From SCGC-AAA076-P13 sp964276235 (GTDB taxonomy: Bacteria > Pseudomonadota > Gammaproteobacteria > Magnimaribacterales > D2472), in NCBI GenBank assembly GCA_964276235.1, contig CAXYEK010000001.1, forward strand, positions 558,001-622,000: 64,000 bases of DNA, written 5' to 3'. Position numbers and translations under genes: made by a program. Position 1 is the stretch's first letter. Each line of letters opens with the position of its first letter. Below the pieces are notes generated by a model, which worked only from the letters and a program-made list of their open reading frames with translations, was not told the origin of the DNA and did no database searches. Shown piece after piece: positions 49,045 through 57,492 of the stretch.

Positions 49045-49858
49045 ATCTACACCAATTGGTAATCTGAATGATATATCACTAAGGGCAATCGATGTCTTAA
49101 AAGATGCAGATTATATCTTCGCAGAAGATACTAGAAATACCAACAAGCTTTTGAAAGCTATAAATATAGATAAAAAATGTAGAACTCTTCACGAGCATAA
49201 TGAGGTTGAAGTAAGCAAAGAGATAATTAGTCTATTAAAAAATAAAAAGACCGAGATTGCATTAGTTTCTGATGCAGGGACTCCAGCGATATCGGATCCA
49301 GGATATATTTTAATTCAAGATTGTATAAAAAATGATATTAAATTTACTTTGATACCAGGACCATCTTCAGTTATTAGTGCATTGGTTCTCTCAGGTCTTC
49401 CTACTTCTAGTTTTAGTTTTCTTGGTTTTGTTCCAAGAAAATTAAATCAGAAGAAATTTTTTTTTAACGAATTAAAATATGAAAAAAATACTATTATCCT
49501 TTTTGAATCAGCAAAAAGAATTCAAAATACTTTAGAACTTCTTAAAGATGAATACTCAGAAATAAAGAAAATTGCTCTATGCAGAGAGATGACCAAATTA
49601 TATGAAAACATTGAAAGAGGATCGGTATCATCAATGTTAGAAAAAATAAAAAATGGTGAAGTAATCTTAAAAGGTGAATTTGTTATTGTTCTTGAAGCAT
49701 ATTCATCTGATAAACCAAAATTTATTTTAGATAAAAAAGTTCATGAAGCATTTTTAAAATATTTACCAGCCAAAGATGCTGCAAAATTAATTTCTCTAGT
49801 TACTAAAGAAAACAAAAGAGAAATTTATAAACAGCTATTAGATAAAAACCCTTTATAA
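49031..49858 (+). CDS. rsmI: 16S rRNA 2'-O-methyltransferase RsmI
   Basis: RsmI methylates the ribose of C1402 in the 16S rRNA decoding centre. The 275-residue protein has the tetrapyrrole-methylase fold motifs ISTPIGNLNDISLRAIDVL, IFAEDTRNTNKLL, ALVSDAGTPAISDPG and LIPGPSSVISALVLSGLP. Length is close to E. coli (286). It lies just upstream of the RNase P RNA gene and then mraZ, the order known from Pseudomonas. Confidence 0.96.
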   Translation: MLNLISTPIGNLNDISLRAIDVLKDADYIFAEDTRNTNKLLKAINIDKKCRTLHEHNEVEVSKEIISLLKNKKTEIALVSDAGTPAISDPGYILIQDCIKNDIKFTLIPGPSSVISALVLSGLPTSSFSFLGFVPRKLNQKKFFFNELKYEKNTIILFESAKRIQNTLELLKDEYSEIKKIALCREMTKLYENIERGSVSSMLEKIKNGEVILKGEFVIVLEAYSSDKPKFILDKKVHEAFLKYLPAKDAAKLISLVTKENKREIYKQLLDKNPL

Positions 49859-49864
49859 TGAAAC

Positions 49865-50198
49865 TGAGTTGGTTGGATGATCGCTGGCATTTATGTCAGA
49901 GGAAAGTCCGGACTTCATAGAGCAGGGCGCCAGGTAACGCCTGGGAGGTGCAAACCTACGGAGAGTGCAACAGAAAGTATACCGCCAATTTTATTGGTAA
50001 GGGTGAAAAGGTGGGGTAAGAGCCTACCGCTTGACTGGAGACAGTTGAGGCATTGTAAACCCCAGCCTGAAGCAAAACCAAATAGAAATCCTTTAAAGCT
50101 GCTCGCTTAGGATTTGGGTAGGTTGCTAGAGTATTATGGCAACATAATATCGAGATAGATGATCATCTTTTACAGAATCCGGCTTATAGACCAACTCA
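49865..50198 (+). ncRNA. rnpB: RNase P RNA (class A)
   Basis: The catalytic RNA that matures tRNA 5' ends. Visible universal blocks: GAGGAAAGTCCGGAC, the CATAGAGCAGGGCGCCAGGTAACGCC region in two parts, GGTAAGGGTGAAAAGGTG, AGAGCCTACCGC, and near the end ACAGAATCCGGCTTAT. The 5' and 3' ends pair as helix P1 (TGAGTTGGT with ACCAACTCA). At about 334 nt it is shorter than E. coli M1 RNA (377): the P3 and P12 arms are reduced to short hairpins. An open reading frame inside it is spurious. Confidence 0.96.
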
Positions 50199-50206
50199 TT
50201 TTTTTT
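50199..50206 (+). terminator. T-run ending the rnpB transcript
   Basis: Eight T residues follow immediately after the P1 helix of RNase P RNA. The terminal helix plus T-run may serve as terminator. Confidence 0.45.
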
Positions 50207-50232
50207 ATACCCTTATTCTTATTACTCAAATA

Positions 50233-50267
50233 GTGAGAAAAAGTGTGTAAATGTGTTGCAAAGTGTG
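50233..50267 (+). promoter_or_regulatory. four GTG repeats with 10-base period, likely MraZ operator
   Basis: Repeats GTGAG, GTGTG, GTGTT and GTGTG start at 50233, 50243, 50253 and 50263, each separated by five mostly A bases. MraZ is known to bind tandem short repeats with 10-base period in front of its own operon (TGGG type in E. coli, AAAGTG type in mollicutes); AAAGTGTGT here is of the latter type. Repeats 3 and 4 lie over the -35 box and spacer of the mraZ promoter, as expected of a repressor site. Confidence 0.75.
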
Positions 50268-50284
50268 TAAAAAGTCTTTATATT
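50256..50284 (+). promoter_or_regulatory. promoter of mraZ and the dcw cluster
   Basis: TTGCAA (four of six) and TATATT (five of six) with an exact 17-base spacer. The -10 box ends seven bases before the mraZ ATG, so the transcript would start at or one base before the start codon. No Shine-Dalgarno is present. The promoter is overlapped by the GTG repeat array. Confidence 0.6.
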
Positions 50285-50291
50285 TTAAGTC

Positions 50292-50759
50292 ATGTATGGA
50301 TTTAACACAGTTTCGCTTGATAAAAAGGGTAGATTAGCTATCCCAGCAAAGTATCGTTCATATTTAATAAGTAATAATGAAACTAAAATCATTGTTACCA
50401 AAGATCCCCAGTATCCATCTCTAAAAATATATCCTGGATCGCAATGGGAGCTCATTTCATCAAAATTAGAATCTCTTCAAGGGCTAGACCCAATAGTAAG
50501 AAATCTCCAATGGACAATTCTTGGAAATGCCAATGTCATAGAATTTGATGTTCTTGGAAGAATGTTATTGCTTATCCCTTTGGAATTAAGGAAATATGCA
50601 GAGATAAAAGATGAAAAACAGATTTCATTAATTGGAATGGGTAACAAATTTGAGATTTGGAATATTAATAATTGGGAAATGAGACAAATGGGCGGATCTT
50701 TATCAACAGAAATTTTAGATGTTGTTCTACCTGAAAGCATTAAATCGATGTCATTTTAA
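50292..50759 (+). CDS. mraZ: transcriptional regulator MraZ
   Basis: MraZ is an AbrB-like ring-forming DNA-binding protein that represses the dcw cluster. The 155-residue protein has two MraZ repeats: residues about 1-60 (MYGFNTVSLDKKGRLAIPAKYR) and about 75-125 (VIEFDVLGRMLLLIPLELRKYA), each with the D-x-x-GR-x-x-IP pattern. It heads the cluster and has a matching repeat array in its promoter. ftsZ, not rsmH, follows after 13 bases. Confidence 0.95.
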   Translation: MYGFNTVSLDKKGRLAIPAKYRSYLISNNETKIIVTKDPQYPSLKIYPGSQWELISSKLESLQGLDPIVRNLQWTILGNANVIEFDVLGRMLLLIPLELRKYAEIKDEKQISLIGMGNKFEIWNINNWEMRQMGGSLSTEILDVVLPESIKSMSF

Positions 50760-50772
50760 AAGGGGATAGGTA

Positions 50773-51882
50773 ATGAACTTTGAAGTAATAGGGCAAGCAG
50801 TTGAAAGTGCAAAAATTAAAGTCGTAGGAGTTGGTGGTGCAGGTGGAAATGCTGTCATTCACATGATAAATCACACAATAGAAGGAGTTGATTTCATTTG
50901 TGCTAATACTGATACACAAGCGTTATCAGAAGCAGATGGTGCAATAACTCTTAAACTTGGGAATGGCCTCACAAAAGGACTTGGTGCTGGAGCAAATCCA
51001 GATATAGGAAGAAAGGCTGCTGAAAGTGATAGAGCAGCAATCGAAGAGTTATTGGTTGGTGCTGATATGATATTCATAACAGCTGGAATGGGTGGTGGTA
51101 CTGGAACAGGGGCGGCTCCAGTTATTGCATCTATCGCAAAAGAAATGGGCGCATTGACAGTAGCTGTTGTAACCAAACCTTTTAAATTTGAAGGAAAGAA
51201 AAGAATGTCCGCAGCTGAAAAAGGTCTAGCGGCTCTTGTTGAGGAAGTTGATAGCCTTGTAACAATCCCTAATCAAAAATTATATGAAATTCTAGGAGAG
51301 GATACTGCCATGCAGGATGCTTTTGCTAAAGCTGATGATGTTTTAAAGGGAGCTGTGCAAGGTATTTCAGATATTATTATGAAAAAAGGTCATATCAATG
51401 TTGATTTTGCTGATGTAAAAACAGTAATGTCAGAAAAAGGTATAGCTATGATGGGAACTGGAAGAGCTAGCGGTAAAAATAGAGCTGAAGCAGCTGCTAC
51501 TCAAGCAGTTAAAAGCGAATTATTAGAAGATATAAATCTAAAAAATGCACGTGGTGTTCTTGTAAATATCACAGCAGCAAAGCCGACACTTGGCGACCAA
51601 ACAGAAGTTGCAGATATAGTTGAAGAAATTGTGCATGAAGATGCAAACATTATTTATGGTCTAGTTTACGACAATACCGTAGATGATGATTTATTAGTTA
51701 CTATTGTAGCTACTGGAGTAGATCAAAGAGCTCCAGCATTGGTTATTGATAATCAACCAACAATTCAACTAAATCCAGTTGGATTGAACCGAGAACAAAC
51801 CGATCAAAGAGTTGGTACATCGTCTGCAGAGGCAATTGATTTCCTTGATGTACCAACTTTTATGAGAAAACAAGTAGACTAA
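50773..51882 (+). CDS. ftsZ: cell division protein FtsZ
   Basis: FtsZ is the tubulin-like GTPase that forms the division ring. The 369-residue protein has IKVVGVGGAGGNAVIHMI, the tubulin signature GGGTGTGAAP near residue 110, the T7 synergy loop NVDFADVKTVM and the C-terminal peptide DFLDVPTFMRKQ that binds FtsA and ZipA. A good AGGGGATAGG site precedes the ATG. Its position is exceptional: in nearly all bacteria ftsZ is near the end of the dcw cluster after ftsQ-ftsA, whereas here it lies between mraZ and rsmH. Base composition and codons do not differ visibly from the neighbours. Confidence 0.98.
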   Translation: MNFEVIGQAVESAKIKVVGVGGAGGNAVIHMINHTIEGVDFICANTDTQALSEADGAITLKLGNGLTKGLGAGANPDIGRKAAESDRAAIEELLVGADMIFITAGMGGGTGTGAAPVIASIAKEMGALTVAVVTKPFKFEGKKRMSAAEKGLAALVEEVDSLVTIPNQKLYEILGEDTAMQDAFAKADDVLKGAVQGISDIIMKKGHINVDFADVKTVMSEKGIAMMGTGRASGKNRAEAAATQAVKSELLEDINLKNARGVLVNITAAKPTLGDQTEVADIVEEIVHEDANIIYGLVYDNTVDDDLLVTIVATGVDQRAPALVIDNQPTIQLNPVGLNREQTDQRVGTSSAEAIDFLDVPTFMRKQVD

Positions 51883-51883
51883 T

Positions 51884-52777
51884 ATGCTTCATTTTCCAGT
51901 ACTACTGGAAGAGTCTATAGATTTCCTCGTCCATAAAAATAATGGTAAATATATTGACTGCACCTTTGGCAGGGGTGGTCATACTCAAGCTATTCTTTCT
52001 AAGTTAACATCTAGCTCTCACTTAACATCTTTTGATAAAGATCTAGATGCAATTAAACATGCTTCTTTAATAGAAAAAGATAATTTCAAATTCATCCATG
52101 ATTCATTTAATCAGCTAGAAAAATATTTTGAAGATACATCTATCGATGGAATTCTTTTTGATCTTGGAACTTGCTCAACTCATTTTGATGATGAAAAAAG
52201 AGGCTTCAGCTTTAGAAATAATGGCCCATTAGATATGAGATTTGATACCACCAAAGGTTATCCTTTATCTGATTGGATAAATAATGCAAATCAAGATGAG
52301 ATAATGAATATTCTTTATAAATATGGTGATGAGAAGCATGCTAAATTAATTTCTAAATCGATCATTGATTCATGCAAAAAAAATAAAATAACAACAACAA
52401 TCGAGCTAGCTAATATTATTGAAAATATATATCCTGAGAAAAAAAGAAGGATTCATCCAGCTACAAAGTCATTTCAAGCTTTTAGAATATTTATTAATGA
52501 CGAATTAAACCAACTTAAAGATGCTTTAGAACAAGCAAGCCGCATTGTTAAAAAAAATGGCATTATTGTTGTTATTTCTTTTCATTCCTTAGAAGACAAT
52601 ATTGTTAAGAATTTTTTCAGGCCAAACATCAGAAATTATCCAAAAGATATACCTTTAAATAGTATTGAAAAGAAAGAATTCAAATGTATAGCTAAAAAAA
52701 TAAGACCCTCAGATAACGAAATAAATATCAACAAAAGATCAAGAAGTGCAATTATGAGAGTTTTCAGAAAAATATAA
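51884..52777 (+). CDS. rsmH: 16S rRNA m4C1402 methyltransferase RsmH (MraW)
   Basis: RsmH methylates N4 of C1402 in 16S rRNA, the same nucleotide that RsmI (also in this window) methylates on the ribose. The 297-residue protein has HFPVLLEESIDFL, the SAM motif YIDCTFGRGGHT, ILFDLGTCSTHFDDEKRGFSF and VVISFHSLEDNIVKNFF. It is one base after ftsZ and overlaps ftsL by one base. Confidence 0.96.
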   Translation: MLHFPVLLEESIDFLVHKNNGKYIDCTFGRGGHTQAILSKLTSSSHLTSFDKDLDAIKHASLIEKDNFKFIHDSFNQLEKYFEDTSIDGILFDLGTCSTHFDDEKRGFSFRNNGPLDMRFDTTKGYPLSDWINNANQDEIMNILYKYGDEKHAKLISKSIIDSCKKNKITTTIELANIIENIYPEKKRRIHPATKSFQAFRIFINDELNQLKDALEQASRIVKKNGIIVVISFHSLEDNIVKNFFRPNIRNYPKDIPLNSIEKKEFKCIAKKIRPSDNEININKRSRSAIMRVFRKI

Positions 52778-53061
52778 TGAATATTATCCAATATACTTTG
52801 TTAAGTCTCATGTTGTTTTTGCTTTGTTTTTTAGCACTAGAGCAAATAAAACTCTCCTTTGAGATAAGTAGACTTCATACAAATCAACAAAATCTCTTGA
52901 CTGAGTATGAAAATTTTAAAGATACTAATCTTAAATTAGTGACCCAATTCCATACAAATAATTCACCTGCGAGTATTGAGAAGGAAGCAAAAGAAGACTT
53001 GGGAATGATTAAGATAGAGACAAAAAAAATTATTGTTGAGAAATCAAGCAATGAAGAATAG
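52777..53061 (+). CDS. ftsL: cell division protein FtsL
   Basis: FtsL is a bitopic divisome protein that works with FtsB and FtsQ to activate FtsWI. The 94-residue product has an N-terminal membrane helix (about 5-23) and a periplasmic coiled coil (LSFEISRLHTNQQNLLTEYEN), the expected layout. Primary sequence is poorly conserved in this family, so the call relies on topology, size and the fixed place between rsmH and ftsI. Confidence 0.85.
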   Translation: MNIIQYTLLSLMLFLLCFLALEQIKLSFEISRLHTNQQNLLTEYENFKDTNLKLVTQFHTNNSPASIEKEAKEDLGMIKIETKKIIVEKSSNEE

Positions 53062-54667
53062 TCACTTAAATTGGCGATTGTTGATTGTTTGTATATGCTT
53101 AACTTTTTCAGTTATCACAGTTGCATATAAAATAATTTCTGTTCAAGTTGAGGATAGCATTTTTCTAAAAAATGAAGGAAAGAAGCGTTACGTTAAATAT
53201 AGAACAATTAATCCTGTTAGAGGAACTATATTTGATAGAAACAATTTTCCACTTGCAGTATCTATTATAAATTATGATTTATATGCCCTTAATGGATTAA
53301 ATATAGATAAGTATTTAAAGCTGAAGGATAGAATAGATATAGAAAACAATTCGTCAGTTATGAATTCTTTCTCTAAGAAAACTTTGCTAAAAAAAAGCAT
53401 AACAACTGAAGAGCGAAAGATTATTGAAAAACTTAACTTTAATGAGTTAGAGATCGAAGTAAGACATAGCAGACATTACCCTTTAGGCAATCAGATAGCA
53501 CCATTAATAGGATTCTATGGTAAAGATAAAGCACAAGAGGGTATAGAGAAAAGTTATGATTCAGTACTTTCAGGAGATACTGGAAAGCAAAAATATTATA
53601 CAAATGCTAAACAAAAAATAATTTCTAAGCCAATAGAGGTTGATAAAACCATTCAAGGAAAGGATATTCAATTGACAATAGACTCTACTATACAATTCTA
53701 TGCTTTCAAATATTTAGTAGAAACAATAATTAACAATAAAGCTAAAGCAGGAACAGTTTTAGTTTTTGATAATATGAGCGGTGAAGTTTTAGCTATAGCA
53801 AGTTACCCATCCTATAATCCAAATGACCCCAAGAGATCTATTCAAAAGAATAGAGCGCTTATTGATGCTTATGAATTAGGATCAGTTTTAAAGCCAATAG
53901 TTTTTGCAAGGGCTGTTGATAATGAAACCTTAGAACCAGATGAATACATGGAAATACCAAGAAGATTGGAATTAGGTAATAAAGTTATAACCGATACCAA
54001 AGCATATGGAAAACTAACTCCAAAAGAAATTATTGCTTTCTCAAGTCAAGTTGGCGCATCAAAAATCGCTTTAAAATTAGGATATGATAATTTAAAAAAT
54101 AATTACTATGATTTTGGTTTTAGTAAGCCTATTTCTATTAATTTCCCCTCTGCCGCCTTTGGACTTATGAATGTAAAAGAAAGTGTTTCTGATAGAGAGC
54201 TAGCGAGTCTTGGTTACGGGTATGGCTTTACAGTAAGTCCTTTTCAAATAACAGCAGCTTATTCAACTTTTGCAAATAGTGGTATAAGAAAAGATTTTAA
54301 ATTATTAATGAATGATGAAGTAACTTCACAAAGAATAATATCTAAGCTTTCTGCCAAGCATACTCTTGAGGCACTACAAAAAGTTGTAAAAATAGGTACA
54401 GGGAAGAAAGCAGATATTAGTGGGTTTACTGAAGGTGGAAAAACAGGAACCGTTCACAGAACTATTTTTGGAGAAGGCTATGCAGATGATCTATACAGGG
54501 CATCATTTGTTGGAATAGCACCCTTGAAAGAAGAATCTTTAACTATATTTGTCTCTATTGAAGACCCCGGTTTAAATGCATATTCTGGAGGAATGATTGC
54601 AGCACCTCTATTTGCAAAAATTGCTGAAAGTTCACTTAATTATTTAGGCTATCAAAAAGATGATTAA
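53051..54667 (+). CDS. ftsI: septal peptidoglycan transpeptidase FtsI (PBP3)
   Basis: FtsI cross-links septal peptidoglycan together with FtsW. From the ATG at 53051 it has 538 residues: a membrane helix near residues 10-28, the PBP dimerisation region (RTINPVRGTIFDRN), and the transpeptidase domain with the active Ser in GSVLKP and the KTG box in GGKTGTV. The second motif reads SSQ instead of the usual S-x-N. The frame extends six codons upstream into ftsL, but the ATG fits the family better. It overlaps murE by eight bases. Confidence 0.96.
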   Translation: MKNSHLNWRLLIVCICLTFSVITVAYKIISVQVEDSIFLKNEGKKRYVKYRTINPVRGTIFDRNNFPLAVSIINYDLYALNGLNIDKYLKLKDRIDIENNSSVMNSFSKKTLLKKSITTEERKIIEKLNFNELEIEVRHSRHYPLGNQIAPLIGFYGKDKAQEGIEKSYDSVLSGDTGKQKYYTNAKQKIISKPIEVDKTIQGKDIQLTIDSTIQFYAFKYLVETIINNKAKAGTVLVFDNMSGEVLAIASYPSYNPNDPKRSIQKNRALIDAYELGSVLKPIVFARAVDNETLEPDEYMEIPRRLELGNKVITDTKAYGKLTPKEIIAFSSQVGASKIALKLGYDNLKNNYYDFGFSKPISINFPSAAFGLMNVKESVSDRELASLGYGYGFTVSPFQITAAYSTFANSGIRKDFKLLMNDEVTSQRIISKLSAKHTLEALQKVVKIGTGKKADISGFTEGGKTGTVHRTIFGEGYADDLYRASFVGIAPLKEESLTIFVSIEDPGLNAYSGGMIAAPLFAKIAESSLNYLGYQKDD

Positions 54668-56168
54668 TAATAAAAAAGAGAACTTAGAAAAGATTTTAGG
54701 AGTAACCTTTCCTCACGGAATAAAAATTTCAAACACCACCAACTCTACCAAAAAAGTTAAAAAAGACTCAATTTATTTTGGTCTTCAAGGCAGTAATACT
54801 CATGGTAGCAAGTATATTAAAAAAGCATTTGAACTTGGCGCCTCAATAGCTATACATAATGATGAGTCTTATAAACCTGAAAGTAAAAATATCTTTTTTG
54901 TATCAGATTTAGAAGATATGGATAGGCAGTTAAAAAATAAGATATATTATTTTTTAGAAGAATTTTATAAAGTATTTGATATACAGAATAATAATAATTT
55001 TTTTACCTTTACAGGAACTAATGGAAAAACTACCTCTGCATATCTTTGCCATCAACTCTTGGTTAATGAAGGCTATGAATCCATTTATATTGGAACATTA
55101 GGAACTCAGTACAATAATACCGAATTCAACAACTCCATATCTTCAAAGACCACTCCTGACATATTTGAATTATTTGAAATTTTTAAATTCTATAATTTCA
55201 GTGATTCTGTATCCGTCTGCATTGAAATGTCATCTCATGCACTTGACCAGAAAAGACTTAAACATATATCTTCATTTAATTCATGTTCAGTTTTAAATAT
55301 TGGAACAGATCACCTTGATTATCATGGAAATATACAAAATTATACGAATGCTAAGTTTAAAATATTTGATAATACATGCGCAGTTAATTTAATTGATTTT
55401 GATTTGATATCACTCTCTAATAATTATAGTTTTGTAAAAAATACTTCTAATGGATTAACTTCCATAAGTAATGATAATAAGTCTGCAGATATTTATTATG
55501 AAATAACTGAATCATCTTTTAAAAGATCATTGTTTGAAGTAACTATAAATAATCCACCTGTTGGTTATTTTCCATATTCTAAAAAGAAATATATTTTTAG
55601 CTGTAATTTATTTCCAGACTTTAATATTGATAATCTTGTTTATGCAATTAGCTCAATAGGCTTTTCTGATTTCATAGAAAATGAAATAAATGACTTATCA
55701 TACTTAACAACCCCTAAAGGCAGAGCAGAGTTAATTAAAAATCTTCCTATCAACGTAATTATAGATTTTGCTCACAACGCTGAAGGAGTTGAATTATTTT
55801 TATCATCTATAAAAAAATATTTTGAAGACTTGGTAATTGTTTTTGGTTGCGGAGGAGACAGAGATAAGTTTAAGAGACCAAAAATGTTAGCAGCGGCTAT
55901 AAAGTTCGGATCAAAAGTTATTTTTACTTCAGATAATTCTAGAAGTGAAGAGTTTAAAGATATTTTTTCTGATGCTTCAAATGGGAATAATATAAAAAAT
56001 GTTATAAATATAGAAGATAGAAGAGAAGCAATCATCGAAGGCACTAAATTAATAAGACATAATGATTGTCTAGTTATTCTTGGTAAAGGGCATGAAGAGA
56101 CACAAGAAATCAATGGTAAGAGTTTTTACTTTAGTGATCACGAGGTAGTAAATGAAATTTATAAGTAA
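54660..56168 (+). CDS. murE: UDP-MurNAc-tripeptide ligase MurE
   Basis: MurE adds the third amino acid, presumably meso-diaminopimelate, to UDP-MurNAc-L-Ala-D-Glu. The 502-residue protein has the three Mur-ligase domains: P-loop FTGTNGKTTSAY near residue 119, the DHLDYHGN block, IDFAHNAEGVE, and the C-terminal LGKGHEE. The substrate motif reads DNSRSEE, close to the DNPR of DAP-adding enzymes with Ser for Pro. It overlaps ftsI by eight bases and murF by 17. Confidence 0.95.
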   Translation: MINNKKENLEKILGVTFPHGIKISNTTNSTKKVKKDSIYFGLQGSNTHGSKYIKKAFELGASIAIHNDESYKPESKNIFFVSDLEDMDRQLKNKIYYFLEEFYKVFDIQNNNNFFTFTGTNGKTTSAYLCHQLLVNEGYESIYIGTLGTQYNNTEFNNSISSKTTPDIFELFEIFKFYNFSDSVSVCIEMSSHALDQKRLKHISSFNSCSVLNIGTDHLDYHGNIQNYTNAKFKIFDNTCAVNLIDFDLISLSNNYSFVKNTSNGLTSISNDNKSADIYYEITESSFKRSLFEVTINNPPVGYFPYSKKKYIFSCNLFPDFNIDNLVYAISSIGFSDFIENEINDLSYLTTPKGRAELIKNLPINVIIDFAHNAEGVELFLSSIKKYFEDLVIVFGCGGDRDKFKRPKMLAAAIKFGSKVIFTSDNSRSEEFKDIFSDASNGNNIKNVINIEDRREAIIEGTKLIRHNDCLVILGKGHEETQEINGKSFYFSDHEVVNEIYK

Positions 56169-57492
56169 CTCCAATGATCTTTCTAAATTTTTAAAAAAGC
56201 CTATTTTAAAGAATATTAAAATAAAAACTATTTCTACCGACACTCGCTCATTAAAAAAAGATTCCCTATTTATTGCGATCAAAGGAGATACATTTAATGG
56301 AAATGACTATATTGCAGAAGCTATTAAAAAGGGGGCTTGCTTAGTAATCACAGATAGCAAAAAATTTAAATATTCAAAGAATAAGAAAGTAATTTACGTA
56401 AATGATTCAATCTTAGCTTTAAAAAAAATAACAAAAAACATTATTAAGCATTATCAAGGCAATGTTATTGGAATTACCGGAAGCAATGGAAAAACCACTA
56501 CTACAAGAATAATTGCTAACTCAATCAAGAATAGCTCGAGTACTTTAAAGAACTTTAATAATGAAATTGGAATGCCCTTAAGCATTATGAATGCCGATCC
56601 AAAAAAGAAAAACCTTATCATTGAAATGGGAGCAGCAAAACCAAAAGACATTCACTATTTAAGTTCTTTTTTAAAGCCAAATGTTGGAGTTATAACTAAT
56701 ATAGGCAATTCACATCTAGAAAACCTAAAAAATATTAATGGAGTCTTGAAAGTTAAATCAGAATTAGTTTTAAATATAAAAACAGGAGGATGCCTTATTG
56801 TTCCATCTGGGAACAAAAAACATTTAAAGTTCTGGAGGAGTATCAGAGAGGATATACAAATTATTACTTTTGGTTTAGATTGCTCTGCAGATTTTTACGC
56901 TGAAGACATAGAGCATGGTTTAAGCAAATTACAATTTATAATCCGTTCTGATAAATATAAAATTAAAGAAAAAGTTAATTCTTCTTTAGCGGGTGAGCAT
57001 AATGTTTTAAATATTTTAGCCAGTTATGCTGTTTCAAATTGCTTAAATTATTCTTCAGCATTATTCATTAAAAGTCTTGAAAAGGATCAAAACTCAATAA
57101 TTAGACAAAAACAATTAAAGTGGATCAAGGGATCCATTCTTATAGATGACACTTATAATGCGAATCCAGATTCAGTAAAAAGGGCTATAGATTTACTAAC
57201 TTCATCTTCAAAAAGAAAAATTTTAGTATTGGGGGATATGCTTGAACTTGGAAGCTCAAGAAAAAGAATGCATGAAGATATTGGAAAATACGCGGCATTA
57301 AATAAAATAGATATATTTCTTGGTTTTGGTGATTTAACGAAATATGCTGTAGATAAGTTTGGCAATAATGGATTTTTCTTTAAAGATGAAGAAATTCTTA
57401 AAGTATTTCTAAAGAAAAATGTTAATTCTAAAGATATAGTACTTTTAAAAGGTTCCAGAGGGATGAAAATGGAGAGATTTATAAATGTTTGA
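56152..57492 (+). CDS. murF: UDP-MurNAc-tripeptide D-Ala-D-Ala ligase MurF
   Basis: MurF adds D-Ala-D-Ala to complete the UDP-MurNAc-pentapeptide. The 446-residue protein has the N-terminal substrate domain (STDTRSLKKDSLFIAIKGD), the P-loop ITGSNGKTTTTRI near residue 108, NIGNSHLENL, LAGEHNVLNILAS, IDDTYNANPDSVK and ILVLGDMLELG. All expected motifs are intact. It overlaps murE by 17 bases and mraY by eight. Confidence 0.96.
   Translation: MKFISNSNDLSKFLKKPILKNIKIKTISTDTRSLKKDSLFIAIKGDTFNGNDYIAEAIKKGACLVITDSKKFKYSKNKKVIYVNDSILALKKITKNIIKHYQGNVIGITGSNGKTTTTRIIANSIKNSSSTLKNFNNEIGMPLSIMNADPKKKNLIIEMGAAKPKDIHYLSSFLKPNVGVITNIGNSHLENLKNINGVLKVKSELVLNIKTGGCLIVPSGNKKHLKFWRSIREDIQIITFGLDCSADFYAEDIEHGLSKLQFIIRSDKYKIKEKVNSSLAGEHNVLNILASYAVSNCLNYSSALFIKSLEKDQNSIIRQKQLKWIKGSILIDDTYNANPDSVKRAIDLLTSSSKRKILVLGDMLELGSSRKRMHEDIGKYAALNKIDIFLGFGDLTKYAVDKFGNNGFFFKDEEILKVFLKKNVNSKDIVLLKGSRGMKMERFINV

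Noticed and set aside
49877..50110. Open reading frame of 77 codons after rsmI
   Set aside because: It lies wholly inside the RNase P RNA gene, which has all conserved blocks and a closing P1 helix.
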